Origin: Marisediminitalea oceani
Lineage (GTDB): Bacteria > Pseudomonadota > Gammaproteobacteria > Enterobacterales > Alteromonadaceae
Assembly: GCF_003731635.1 (NCBI RefSeq)
Contig: NZ_RCUA01000044.1
Location: forward strand, 1-64,000
Direction: 5' to 3'
Length of the DNA: 64,000 nucleotides
Positions 29,095-38,800 of the stretch are shown in pieces. Each line of letters begins with the position of its first letter. Positions within the stretch are counted from its first letter, which is position 1. The notes beneath the pieces are model-generated. The model was not told where the DNA came from and made no database searches. It saw only the letters and a program-made list of their open reading frames with translations. Both the position numbers and the translations under genes were made by a program.

Positions 29095-29850
29095 TTAGTC
29101 AACCAGCTTGATCTTACCAAACACGGAAGCGTCGATATAACCAAGGTTGCGATCGCCATTTACCGGCTCAACTTCGTGGGAACCCACAAAATGCTCACGC
29201 TCTTCACTGCCGTCATTGTCGCAATAGGCCAGCATAAAACCCAGCACCTGCTCTGCTGACAGACTCAAAGGCGGCACCGGTTTATTATGATGAAAAGTGT
29301 CCGGATACACTCTGAAACTGACTTCCCAGGTTATTTGATAGGGTGACGTATCTTCACGGGTCCAGCGACTGGTGGCATGCTCATTGAGTAAAACAAATTC
29401 CTGACCGCCATTGCTTGTTGGGCCAATATCCACAACGTTACCATCAAGGGCAATGTGGTACGCAAAAGCATTGTAAGATTTTAGATGATTGCCGCCCGAG
29501 GCATCGGCATCAATAAAGATTTCAAGACAGTCATCATCCCAATAAGCCAGGAGCGGGTTAGGGTGAGTATCGATCAATACATCGTCGATAATTTCTACCT
29601 GCAGATACAACTGATCTTCGTCCCAAAGCATTTTAAACCGGCCACTAAAGTCTGCCGGGATAGGCATCGTGCCTACCATGAGGTGCTTAAGGGGGTGCCA
29701 TTTTGCGTTATCCCAGGCTGCTTCATCGGCTTTACCGTCGATAACAACCGGCGAACTGGCTTTAGCCACTTCAGTAGGTGCTGCAAACACCTGGCCCGCG
29801 GCAATCAGACTTAACCATCCGGCCAGCATGATCTTATTAAGCTTCATCAT
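29095..29850 (-). CDS. Exported CBM9-like carbohydrate-binding protein
   Basis: A 251-residue secreted protein consisting almost wholly of a CBM9-type beta-sandwich. The landmarks are PVVIDGKADEAAWDNAKW at the start of the domain, FKMLWDEDQLYLQVEIIDD, WDDDCLEIFIDAD and a late NDGSEEREHF. This family binds sugar ends in xylanases and occurs as stand-alone envelope proteins. The start at 29850 (ATGATG, after AGGCGA) gives a clean signal peptide cut near VFAAPTE, whereas the longer form from 29901 would not. It may bind polysaccharide, which is an inference. It follows the PEP-CTERM-like gene on the same strand but after a terminator. Confidence 0.82.
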   Translation of the reverse strand: MMKLNKIMLAGWLSLIAAGQVFAAPTEVAKASSPVVIDGKADEAAWDNAKWHPLKHLMVGTMPIPADFSGRFKMLWDEDQLYLQVEIIDDVLIDTHPNPLLAYWDDDCLEIFIDADASGGNHLKSYNAFAYHIALDGNVVDIGPTSNGGQEFVLLNEHATSRWTREDTSPYQITWEVSFRVYPDTFHHNKPVPPLSLSAEQVLGFMLAYCDNDGSEEREHFVGSHEVEPVNGDRNLGYIDASVFGKIKLVD

Positions 29851-29938
29851 GATAAGTCGCCTGTATTTTCGTTGTAATAAAAACACGTAGTTTAACAACA
29901 AATTTACAACAGCGGCACTACTTAATGCTTTTGAGGCA

Positions 29939-29967
29939 TAAAAAAGACCTGCAAGAGCAGGCCTTTT
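29939..29967 (-). terminator. Terminator of the PEP-CTERM-like gene
   Basis: On the minus strand AAAAGGCCTGC pairs with GCAGGTCTTTT (one G-T pair) around TCTT, followed by a T-run. It lies 20 bases past the stop of the gene at 29988. Confidence 0.88.
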
Positions 29968-29987
29968 AGTTACGAAGGAGTCGTGAT

Positions 29988-30743
29988 TTATGCAGAGCGA
30001 CGGCGACGAGCCGCAAGCAGAGAACCACCAATAATCAGTAACAGCGAGGCAGGCGCTGAAGCTGGAGTTGTTGGCGGAAGGCTGTCTTGATCTAACAGTG
30101 CATAACGCAACTGACCACCAGCAACCAGAACTTCACCGATACCATTACCCCAGAACGATACCTCAGTAAACTCACCACTATCGTCAAACGCAGCTACGAA
30201 GATTTCAAATACGTCAATTGACGGATCAGCTTGTGACGGGAATAGACCTTCGGCATTCGTTGACGCAGAAGCCACTAAAATTGGCGCACCACCGTCAAAT
30301 GAGATAAACAGATCAGTCGTTGGGTCGGTACAACACGTTGCCCAGTCACCTACTTCAAAACCAACAGCATTTACTGCGCTGTCGAAGGTGAAAGTAATGC
30401 CACTACCAAAGTAATCCATTGGATCCGTGCGTGGAATCGATCCACCACCGGAAGGATTGATACCAATTGCAGTGCCTGTCAGGGTGCCGTAACTTGAAGC
30501 GAATCCGGTACCACCATCATTTTGAGTGATAACGTAGTCACCTCGGTCGATTGATGAGCCCGAAAAGGCAGTATCCCAAACATCAACACCAACAGTCCCG
30601 CCAGCGCCCGTTACAGTGCTGTCGAAATCGGCTACGCCGTCAGTAATGCCATCGAATACAGTTAGAATGGTTGCGTTGGCAGCAGTCGCAGATGCCAACA
30701 GTACACCGGCGAGACCGCCAGCAAACAGTTTCTTTGCTTTCAT
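29988..30743 (-). CDS. PEP-CTERM-like exported protein
   Basis: A 251-residue protein. It has a signal peptide (cut near ANATILT), a Gly/Thr/Asp-rich beta-domain with an internal CC pair (DWATCCTDP) and a C-terminal anchor: a Pro/Ala-rich stretch (PPTTPASAPAS), a hydrophobic segment LLLIIGGSLLAA and a basic end RRRRSA. This is the layout of exosortase substrates, although the PEP motif itself is degenerate. The domain is of the kind often annotated as cell-envelope PEP-CTERM protein, and its function is unknown. It is monocistronic with a terminator at 29939. Confidence 0.78.
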   Translation of the reverse strand: MKAKKLFAGGLAGVLLASATAANATILTVFDGITDGVADFDSTVTGAGGTVGVDVWDTAFSGSSIDRGDYVITQNDGGTGFASSYGTLTGTAIGINPSGGGSIPRTDPMDYFGSGITFTFDSAVNAVGFEVGDWATCCTDPTTDLFISFDGGAPILVASASTNAEGLFPSQADPSIDVFEIFVAAFDDSGEFTEVSFWGNGIGEVLVAGGQLRYALLDQDSLPPTTPASAPASLLLIIGGSLLAARRRRSA

Positions 30744-30997
30744 GTAAAAAGTCCTTCTTCAATAAACGTCCGTAGTACAACGCATTCTCTACGTTTTTAT
30801 TTGCAGTATTTTAAGCGTGATTAAAAATTAAGCACACCTGACGCGTTGGTAGCAAGGAAGGGGCCAGATCGTTCAACTTTCAAATAATTATTTGAATAAC
30901 CGGCAATTTTTTGATTTGAGGACTTTTTGAGTAAATCTGCACACCGTCGATTTGTAAAAAAAAGTGACACTATACTTTAGTGCAATGTAACGTAGTT

Positions 30998-31023
30998 AAC
31001 AGGGCTGCATTAGCAGCCCTGTT
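30998..31023 (-). terminator. Hairpin after amtB
   Basis: Perfect 11-bp stem AACAGGGCTGC / GCAGCCCTGTT with a 4-base loop, starting 7 bases beyond the amtB stop. The following T-content is modest, so it may be only a partly efficient intrinsic terminator. Confidence 0.75.
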
Positions 31024-31029
31024 AGTGGA

Positions 31030-32313
31030 TCAGAGGTTGTATCCACGCTCTTCGTGGCTGCTGATATCCAGCCCCTGCTGTTCGTGCTCTGCAGTGACCC
31101 GAATACCTTTAGTGAGCATATCTACCAGTTTGAGCAGCACCAGGCTCACCACTGCGGTGTAAACAAACGTGGAAAAAATACCGACCATCTGTACGCCCAG
31201 TTGCTCACCGATGGAGGTGTTATCGCCTCCGAATCCGTAGCCGCTGAAAATGCCCAAATCGGGAGAACAGAAAATACCCGCCAGGAACGTACCCAGAATA
31301 CCGCCAATACCGTGAACCGGGAACACGTCGAGTGAGTCGTCAATTTTCCACTTCTGTTTGATTAGATTAGTAAAGTAAAAACAAACGCAACCGGCGGTTA
31401 GGCCAATAACCAGGGCCGCTGCCGGACCAACATAGCCCGAAGCCGGAGTAATGGTTCCCAGCCCCGCCACCATGCCGGTAACGATACCCAACACCGAGGG
31501 CTTACCGTATTTCACCCATTCTATAGTCATCCAGGCCAGTGAGCCTGCGGCGGCTGATACATGAGTAACCAGCATCGCCATCGCAGCATCACCATTGGCA
31601 GCTACTGCGCTACCGCCGTTAAAGCCAAACCAGCCAACCCAAAGCATTCCCGCGCCGCCTACTGTCATTGTCAGATTGTGTGGGATCATTGACGCGCTGC
31701 CGTAGCCGTGGCGGTTTTTAATATACATAGCTGCCACCAATGCTCCTACACCGGCGGTAATGTGCACCACCGTACCACCAGCGAAGTCCAGCAAGCCAAT
31801 TTGTGCCAGCCAGCCGCCGCCCCATACCCAGTGACATACTGGCAGATAAACCAGCACCAGCCAGGCCAGGGAAAACACTAACACGGAAGAGAACTTCATA
31901 CGCTCAGCAAACCCGCCCACCATCAGTGCGGGCGTGATGATGGCAAAAGTCATCTGAAACATGAAAAACAGCGGTTCCGGGAGAGTACCGGATAACGAGG
32001 ATTTATCCGTATTGGCTAAAAACATGTTTGAGAAATCGCCGATAAAGGCGTTACCTTCTCCAAATGCCAGGCTGTAACCGGCTATCAGCCAAATCAAAGA
32101 CGCGCCACAGGCAATTGCAAAACATTGCATTAAAACCGAAAGTACGTTTTTGCTGCGCACCAGGCCGCCGTAAAAAAACGACAGACCGGGCAGGGTCATA
32201 AATAAAACCAGAGCTGTAGCGGTTAGGATCCAGGCGGTGTCGCCAGAATCTGCACCGGATTCAGCCAATGCAAAGCCCGGCATAAACGCCAGGCCGATAA
32301 GCCAGTTTCGCAT
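31030..32313 (-). CDS. amtB: Ammonium transporter AmtB
   Basis: A 427-residue trimeric inner-membrane channel for ammonia. It has a cleavable N-terminal segment and eleven membrane helices. Visible landmarks are LSFFYGGLVRSKNVLSV, FQMTFAIITPALMVGGFAERMKFSS (with the conserved pore Phe), AGGTVVHITAGVGALVAA with the first pore His, and DDSLDVFPVHGIGGILG with the second pore His. The C-terminal tail (GLDISSHEERGY) is the GlnK contact region. It lies 33 bases after glnK in the same operon, the standard arrangement. Confidence 0.97.
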   Translation of the reverse strand: MRNWLIGLAFMPGFALAESGADSGDTAWILTATALVLFMTLPGLSFFYGGLVRSKNVLSVLMQCFAIACGASLIWLIAGYSLAFGEGNAFIGDFSNMFLANTDKSSLSGTLPEPLFFMFQMTFAIITPALMVGGFAERMKFSSVLVFSLAWLVLVYLPVCHWVWGGGWLAQIGLLDFAGGTVVHITAGVGALVAAMYIKNRHGYGSASMIPHNLTMTVGGAGMLWVGWFGFNGGSAVAANGDAAMAMLVTHVSAAAGSLAWMTIEWVKYGKPSVLGIVTGMVAGLGTITPASGYVGPAAALVIGLTAGCVCFYFTNLIKQKWKIDDSLDVFPVHGIGGILGTFLAGIFCSPDLGIFSGYGFGGDNTSIGEQLGVQMVGIFSTFVYTAVVSLVLLKLVDMLTKGIRVTAEHEQQGLDISSHEERGYNL

Positions 32314-32346
32314 AAGTGTGTCCTGTTGATTCTCAAATGTGTTGTA

Positions 32347-32700
<354 letters not shown>

Positions 32701-32932
32701 TCAGGGAAGGTGAATTTTATTTTCTCTGAACAGTAGTATTTTTACCACTTTTTTTAACAAAACCTTATTAGTCAAAAGTAGCGTTACCGGGCTTGTACAA
32801 TCACAGTTTCGTCGCAATATATAGCGCTCAGGCACGTTTCATTATCTAATTGCCGTAACGAGAGAAAGTCAGGATATGATATCCTCTGCGCTCTGAAGCC
32901 CTGGTTTGAAAACAAAAAGGAGATGAATGTAT

Positions 32933-33319
32933 ATGAAAAAATTGCTTGCTGCGTTAGCTGTTATTTCTGCTGGTATGTTATCCGGATGTACGTCGCTCCC
33001 GTCCGAACAGGAAATCAGTGATGCTGACTACGGCGCCTACCCTGATGATTACGAAAATATCGTAAAAACCTACTATGGTTATCACCTCACTCACCCAAAT
33101 TCTGTTGAGTACGGCAAAATAGAAAAGCCTAAACGTTACTGGCTGGGCAATGAACTGGATAACGTTTATTACGGTTATCTTGTTTGTGCCACCCTCAATT
33201 ATCGCAACATGGTGGGTAAAGACACCGGGTTTAACACACATGCGCTGCTGATTCATGATGGTCTGGTGGTTAAATATGTGGAAGACGGCGAGTGGTGGGG
33301 CAAGCCCCTCTGTAACTGA
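32933..33319 (+). CDS. Small lipoprotein of unknown function
   Basis: A 128-residue protein with signal peptide and lipobox MLSGCTS. The mature part is rich in Tyr and Asp (DADYGAYPDDYENIVKTYYGYHL) and contains two Cys (LVCATLNY and the terminal KPLCN) that may form a disulfide. I recognise no family. AAGGAG at 32917-32922 is at a good distance from ATG 32933; ATG 32927 is the alternative. It is followed 23 bases later by the solute-binding-like gene, so the two may be an operon. Confidence 0.75.
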   Translation: MKKLLAALAVISAGMLSGCTSLPSEQEISDADYGAYPDDYENIVKTYYGYHLTHPNSVEYGKIEKPKRYWLGNELDNVYYGYLVCATLNYRNMVGKDTGFNTHALLIHDGLVVKYVEDGEWWGKPLCN

Positions 33320-33342
33320 GTCCCGGGGAGACAGTAGTCGTT

Positions 33343-34053
33343 ATGTGGTATCGCTGGTTGTTATTGCTACTGTTGTTATCCGCGAATACGCACGCAGCAA
33401 AGCAACTTAAATCGGCAGTCTCCGGTAACTTTCCTAATGGCCTGCATGCTCACTTTATTAACTATATCAGTGAGCAGCTTCATGCAGAGGCAGACATCGC
33501 CCTTATGCCATACGCCCGGCGGTTGATAGAACTGGATGACGGCAGTATCGATATGATGGTTGGAGTGTCTGGCACCGCCCCCATTGGTAGCCATACCATT
33601 TTGCTCAGGCCCGCCTACGATAATCTGAGCATCGGATTATTTGTACTTACCGGCAATGAGAGCCTGTTTACTGAGGCTGATGACATGCGCAAGCATTTAC
33701 TGAGCCTCACCCGACACGCCAACAGTGATGCTATATTAAGCGAAATTCCCCCAGCGCATATTGTGCCGGCCCGTTCGCTGGAACAAAAAATCGAGATGCT
33801 GTTAAAAGGCCGCATAGATGGCTTTTTGCATGTAACGCAAAGCACCGAATTGCGTCTTAAGGAGCTCGACTACACCAACACCATTACGCAAGCCGCTTAC
33901 CAGCCACCTGAGGTCTATAAGCAGTATATTGCCATCAACAATCACTCGTGGCTTTATGCACACAAAGCCGAGTTAGAAGCAATTATTGCCAACGGCATTG
34001 CCACTGGCGCCTTTCAGACGATCCGGCGCAATTATTACGCAGACACCCATTAA
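33343..34053 (+). CDS. Periplasmic solute-binding-like protein (SBP family 3 fold)
   Basis: A 236-residue exported protein with signal peptide cut near THAAKQ. The body has the amino-acid-binding protein (family 3) layout: LKSAVSGNFPNGLHAHFINYISEQL, LMPYARRLIELDDGSIDMMVG, and a C-terminal half with KGRIDGFLHV. No ABC transporter genes adjoin it, which is common for the orphan SBP-like proteins of Alteromonadales that may act in signalling or scavenging. It follows the small lipoprotein gene by 23 bases. Its ligand is unknown. Confidence 0.8.
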   Translation: MWYRWLLLLLLLSANTHAAKQLKSAVSGNFPNGLHAHFINYISEQLHAEADIALMPYARRLIELDDGSIDMMVGVSGTAPIGSHTILLRPAYDNLSIGLFVLTGNESLFTEADDMRKHLLSLTRHANSDAILSEIPPAHIVPARSLEQKIEMLLKGRIDGFLHVTQSTELRLKELDYTNTITQAAYQPPEVYKQYIAINNHSWLYAHKAELEAIIANGIATGAFQTIRRNYYADTH

Positions 34054-34157
34054 TCTGCCGCCATTTTACTGCTCAAAGATCCCTCGACTTCCCATCCTCT
34101 TGTGGTGTATATTTTTCTTCGTTGATAAAGGATTAATTAATAAAATAAGGAAATTCA

Positions 34158-35054
34158 ATGAAGTATGCTCTCTTGCTGATTTTGCTTCTTGCCCCCCTAC
34201 GAGCGTTAGCTGCTGTTTCCGAATGGGTTGATTTTACGCTTCACAACGGCCATGTGTACTTACCCATCGTGGTTGAAGGTATTGAAACCCACGTACTACT
34301 CGACTCCGGCTCTCAGGTGCATGCTATTAATAAAGCATTTGTCGGTAAACACAACCTCGACCTGGCCACCGGCGCAAAAATGCGTGTTCAGGGCGTTCAC
34401 GACACCGAAGACAGAACCACCTATAACAATGTTCAGGTTGGCCTGTTCGGCTCCGAGTTTGAGTTGGATAAGGTAGTAGAATTTAATCTGGGCCATCATA
34501 GCAGCGGAATGTTGTTGGGAGCGGCTTTTTTCAACCCGTTTATCATTCAGATTAACTACCCCGAAAAGAAAATTCGCTTACTCACCCGCGACAGCGTGGA
34601 TATGAATGAAGCATCGAATGTGAGATCCATGGACAACCGCGGTAACGGCATGCCCATCGCTGAGATAACCATTAATGGCGAAAACTTCTGGTTCTTAGTG
34701 GATACCGGTAGCTCCAGCAGTATCTTTATGGAGCGTCGCTATGCATCCCGGGCCGGCTTACTCGACAAAGTCGAAGGTTCTTCGTCTTCTTCTGGGGTTA
34801 ACAGTACCGGTTTTCAGGATGTTGCCAATGCAGATACCGTAAGATTTGGCCCTTTCGAAATTGCCGATGTAAAAGTGAGCTTTCCTGCACCTGGCGAGAC
34901 CACTAACCTGGAAAGCCAGTTTTCTGAAACCCGCAGTCGCATTAAAGGTAAACGTATTGTCGGCATTATCGGCTACGGTTTATTCCAGCATTTCCTGCTC
35001 ACCATGGATTATAAAACCGGCAAGATCCACGTGTCTCTGCCGCCAGAAAAGTAA
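34158..35054 (+). CDS. Exported retropepsin-like aspartic protease with two catalytic motifs
   Basis: A 298-residue protein with a signal peptide (cut near LRALAAV). It has two aspartic-protease motifs in one chain: LLDSGSQVHAINK near residue 50 and FLVDTGSSSSIFM near residue 180. The first has Ser in place of Thr, which is tolerated in the family. Each is followed by its hydrophobic-hydrophobic-Gly partner, the second as GIIGYGLFQHF. Two lobes in one chain give a pepsin-like arrangement from a retropepsin-type fold. The enzyme is presumably periplasmic or secreted. Monocistronic, with AAGGAAA before its ATG. Confidence 0.82.
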   Translation: MKYALLLILLLAPLRALAAVSEWVDFTLHNGHVYLPIVVEGIETHVLLDSGSQVHAINKAFVGKHNLDLATGAKMRVQGVHDTEDRTTYNNVQVGLFGSEFELDKVVEFNLGHHSSGMLLGAAFFNPFIIQINYPEKKIRLLTRDSVDMNEASNVRSMDNRGNGMPIAEITINGENFWFLVDTGSSSSIFMERRYASRAGLLDKVEGSSSSSGVNSTGFQDVANADTVRFGPFEIADVKVSFPAPGETTNLESQFSETRSRIKGKRIVGIIGYGLFQHFLLTMDYKTGKIHVSLPPEK

Positions 35055-35108
35055 TCGGGCTAACGCCGGGCTGCCCCGGCGTTATGGCACGTTAATGCTT
35101 AATACAAA

Positions 35109-35771
35109 TTACCAGGGAAGCTGATCGCCGTTGCTGTGCCAGAATCCGCCGGAGTTTTCGCAGTTTAATTCATCCATACGTGCCAGCAACCCTGCGGCCG
35201 CCTCTTCCGGTTCGATAAGCCCGTTGAAGTTTACCATCTCGGTATTTACCCATCCCGGATGCAATAAGGCCACTGCTATCCCTTGTTTATTAAGATCAAC
35301 AGCCAGCGACTTGCCAGCCGCATTGAGCGCCGTTTTTGACATCCGGTAACCGTAACTTCCGCCTGAATCATTATCAGCAATTGAGCCCATCCGGCTGGTA
35401 ACAAGCCCAACTTTACTGCCTTCCTTGAGGTTTGCCTTCAAGGTGGCAACAACCCGTAGCGGGCCGATAGCGTTTACCTCAAATTGCTCTCTAATCTGCT
35501 CAAAGTTCAAATCATCCAGACTGTTCTTACGCATAATGCCTGCGTTATTGATAAGCACATCGATAGTCCTGCCGCCAAGCTGACTGTGCAATTTATCCAG
35601 GTCATCCTGCTGACTGACATCCACCTGTTCGATTACCTCTGCGCCACTTCGCTTGAGCGCTTCAGATGAGTTACGACATACCCCGATAACACTGTCACCT
35701 CGTTTAAGGTAAGCCTGCACAAGCGCCAGTCCGATCCCACGGTTGGCACCGGTAATAAGAATAGTAGCCAA
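35109..35771 (-). CDS. Short-chain dehydrogenase/reductase (SDR)
   Basis: A 220-residue classical SDR with the cofactor motif TGANRGIG (residues 7-14), the NNAG motif, the catalytic Ser in VTSRMGS, and Tyr-x-x-x-Lys as YRMSK. It belongs to the group that resembles short C-factor/carbonyl-reductase-like SDRs. The cofactor preference (Arg at CRNSSEALKR) suggests NADP(H). Substrate is unknown. It converges on the aspartic protease gene and stands alone. Confidence 0.9.
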   Translation of the reverse strand: MATILITGANRGIGLALVQAYLKRGDSVIGVCRNSSEALKRSGAEVIEQVDVSQQDDLDKLHSQLGGRTIDVLINNAGIMRKNSLDDLNFEQIREQFEVNAIGPLRVVATLKANLKEGSKVGLVTSRMGSIADNDSGGSYGYRMSKTALNAAGKSLAVDLNKQGIAVALLHPGWVNTEMVNFNGLIEPEEAAAGLLARMDELNCENSGGFWHSNGDQLPW

Positions 35772-35867
35772 AATAAGTCTCCAAGCTCTTTTTACATTCC
35801 CAGTTAATACGACATGGGGAGAGTAATTGACTTTTAAAGGTGCAAAACTATGGCAGATTACTCTGTT

Positions 35868-38800
35868 TTACTTGTCTGGAAATTGATAGTCGCTTGGCAG
35901 TACTTTATATACCTGCTTAAAACACCGGCTGTAGTAAGCGCCCGAGCCAAATCCTACCTCAAACGCTATCTGGGTTATTTGTAAACCTTGTTCCAGCATC
36001 GGCATGCTTTTCTCCAACCGGTACTTCTTTAAAAACATCGTAAAGTTATCCGGCAGTAGTTTGGACAGAGTACGATTGAGCTGCCTGTCGCTCATTGCTA
36101 GTAACGCCGAAGCGCGACTACGGTTAAACCGTTCATCCTGATAATTACTCTCTATTACATCTAAGAACTTAACAATAAATTTGCGGTCTTTTTCATTGTC
36201 ACACCGAGGTAAAATAGCCTTAACGTAAGCAGGTGTATCTTCCACGTTGTCGTTAGCGCTTCTGCTAACGTTATGACGATGTGCGAGCCGTGAGTAGGTC
36301 AGGTTACTTTCAATTCTTGATACCAGTTCTTCACGTTCTACCGGCTTAACCAGGTAGTCATTAACTGACGCCTTAAAGCTATTAAGTTTGGAGGTGTAGT
36401 CACTGGCGGCGGTGAGTATCATCACCGGCACATCAGCAAATACATCCTGCTCCCTGAGCTTTTCAGTAAATACTACACCGGAAATATCAGTGATGTTTAA
36501 CTCGGTGACTATTACATCAGGCTGCAAAACAGGGATGATTTCCAGTGCCTGCATACCGCTTTGGGTTGAGTAACAGTTAAAGCTTTCGCCCAGCAAATTA
36601 ATGATATATTCGCACGCCTCATGACTACGCTCGATCACGAGAACCACCGGTAAGTTACTTTCCCGATACTGAGCAGACTGTTCTGCTACCTGCCGTTGTG
36701 TTCCATCATCAACCGTAAGGGCTTCCCTGTTTTCCACTGTCAGTGCAGGGTTAAACGGTAAATGCACCGAAACCTCTGTACCCGTACCAGGTTCACTTTT
36801 TAATTCTAACCAGCCGTCATTGGCAAGCGCCAGTGCATTCGCCAGATTCAGGCCGATGCCGGTATTAGTGTTGCCATTATAATTGGAGCCCTTGGCAAAC
36901 CGGGAGGTAACAAATTCCAGGTGCGCTTTATCCATTCCCGGGCCGTTGTCTTTAATGTATACCACTAACTTATCGGCCTGGTGACTTGCCTTAATGCGCA
37001 CTTGTCCACCAGGCTGAGTATAAGAAACTGCATTGATCAGTAAATGGTTGAGTAGTGATTCCAATGAGTCCTGAATTAACAACACTGGCGCTCTGATATC
37101 ACAATCACAGCTGAGTATAAGTTGTTTTTTTAAGGCTTCCGGACGCCAGGTTTCAACCAGGAAATCTAATGTATTGCCAATATTGTATCGCTGCAGCACC
37201 TGGCCGCTAATATGTTCAATTCGTTCCACCGCCGCGAGTTGGTCGGTGAGCCCTCTGAGGCGGCCTGCGTTATCGTAAACCAGATCGAGCTTACCCCGGA
37301 TATCCGCTGTTAATGGCCTTGCCCGTAGCTCAGTGAGCGGATTTAAGATTTGCATTAGTGGTGTTTTTATCTCATTGGCCAGATTACTGAAGATTTTTTC
37401 TTTCTTGTTCAAGAGCTCGGTAATCGAGCGGTTACTTTCCAGCAGCGCCGACTGCTTCTGTTCAATAACCGCCGCCAACACCCTGCTTTTTTCAGCCATA
37501 TGACGTTTTATCAACACTACTACAAGCCAGATAGTCAGTGCTAAAGCCGCCAGATAAAGTATGTATGCCTGCCAGGTTAACCACAGTGGCCGGGCAATAT
37601 TGAACGGATAACGACTAATGGGCTGTACTGCCTGACTTTTACTATCCACAACCCGAACCTGAAAATCAAAATCGCCAAATCTCAGACCTGAGTAGGCCAC
37701 TGTACCCATATTCGCCGGCAACTCCTGCCAGTCTTCATGAAATCCCTTAAGACGATATTCAAGCTTGTGCAAATGCGGATAAACATAGTCTGCCGAAGCA
37801 AATTCAAAAATCATTTCATCGGGGGCAGAGGCCAGAGTTTCAGAAAGTAGATTATTCGGATAAGTCGTTATCTTTTTATTATCGTTAATCAGTTGAAGGC
37901 TGAAAACACTGGCTATAGACTTGTACGCTCTTCGATTCTGGACATATGCTGCCAACTTACCAGTGTCGATAAGATAACTCATCTGGTCGCCAACGAGCAC
38001 GAATTGAGAATCAGTAATGGGCATTAACCCCTGATGATTAAAATCTGTATCTATAACACCATCACTACTATCAAACTGGTAAGCCGACCCTCCATTCGTA
38101 TAAAACAGTCCCTTATTGGTCGCAAGCCAGTGATGACCTTCCCCATCAACAAAACCATCCCGAATAAAACGCGGCAGATTTAGCTCCGTAAATGCACCGT
38201 TGAACTGTCTTGAAGACAAATCGTATTGCTTCAGGCCACCTCCCGATGTACATAAATAAATGATGTCATCTGTTGGATGTGAATACATGCAATACACAAA
38301 AAATCTCTGCATATTAACTGCTTCGTGTTTTATCCAAACACCCAACTCTTCCATTGAGTAAAGCCTGTTTTTCTTATCCAATACTACGAGTGCATCATTT
38401 CTCTGCATACTTATAAATCGAATGCCCTTGGGTGCATTCATGTAATGTCTTAACTCATTCATGCTTAGTTGAGCAAAACCTGCATAAGATTCAACTTCGT
38501 AGTAAATATAAAAATTACCGCCATTCTGAAAAGCAATAGGCTTAAGGTTTCCACAGATATTTTCGGGATCCTTAACAGGTGCAACGACTTCCGAATCAAC
38601 ATCATCACTTGCCATCAGTACACAGTCATCAGTAGAGAAAAGTGAGCCATCGGGTATAGAAATAGGTGCTGATTTAAAGTCAGAGAGTGGTGAATCAACT
38701 AGTTTTCCACTGAGTAAGTCAAGCTTAAACTGATGGTCAGAAGCGCCGACTAATGCAGATGAGTCAGTCACGGACTTCAACCATTCAATATCTTTTCGAT

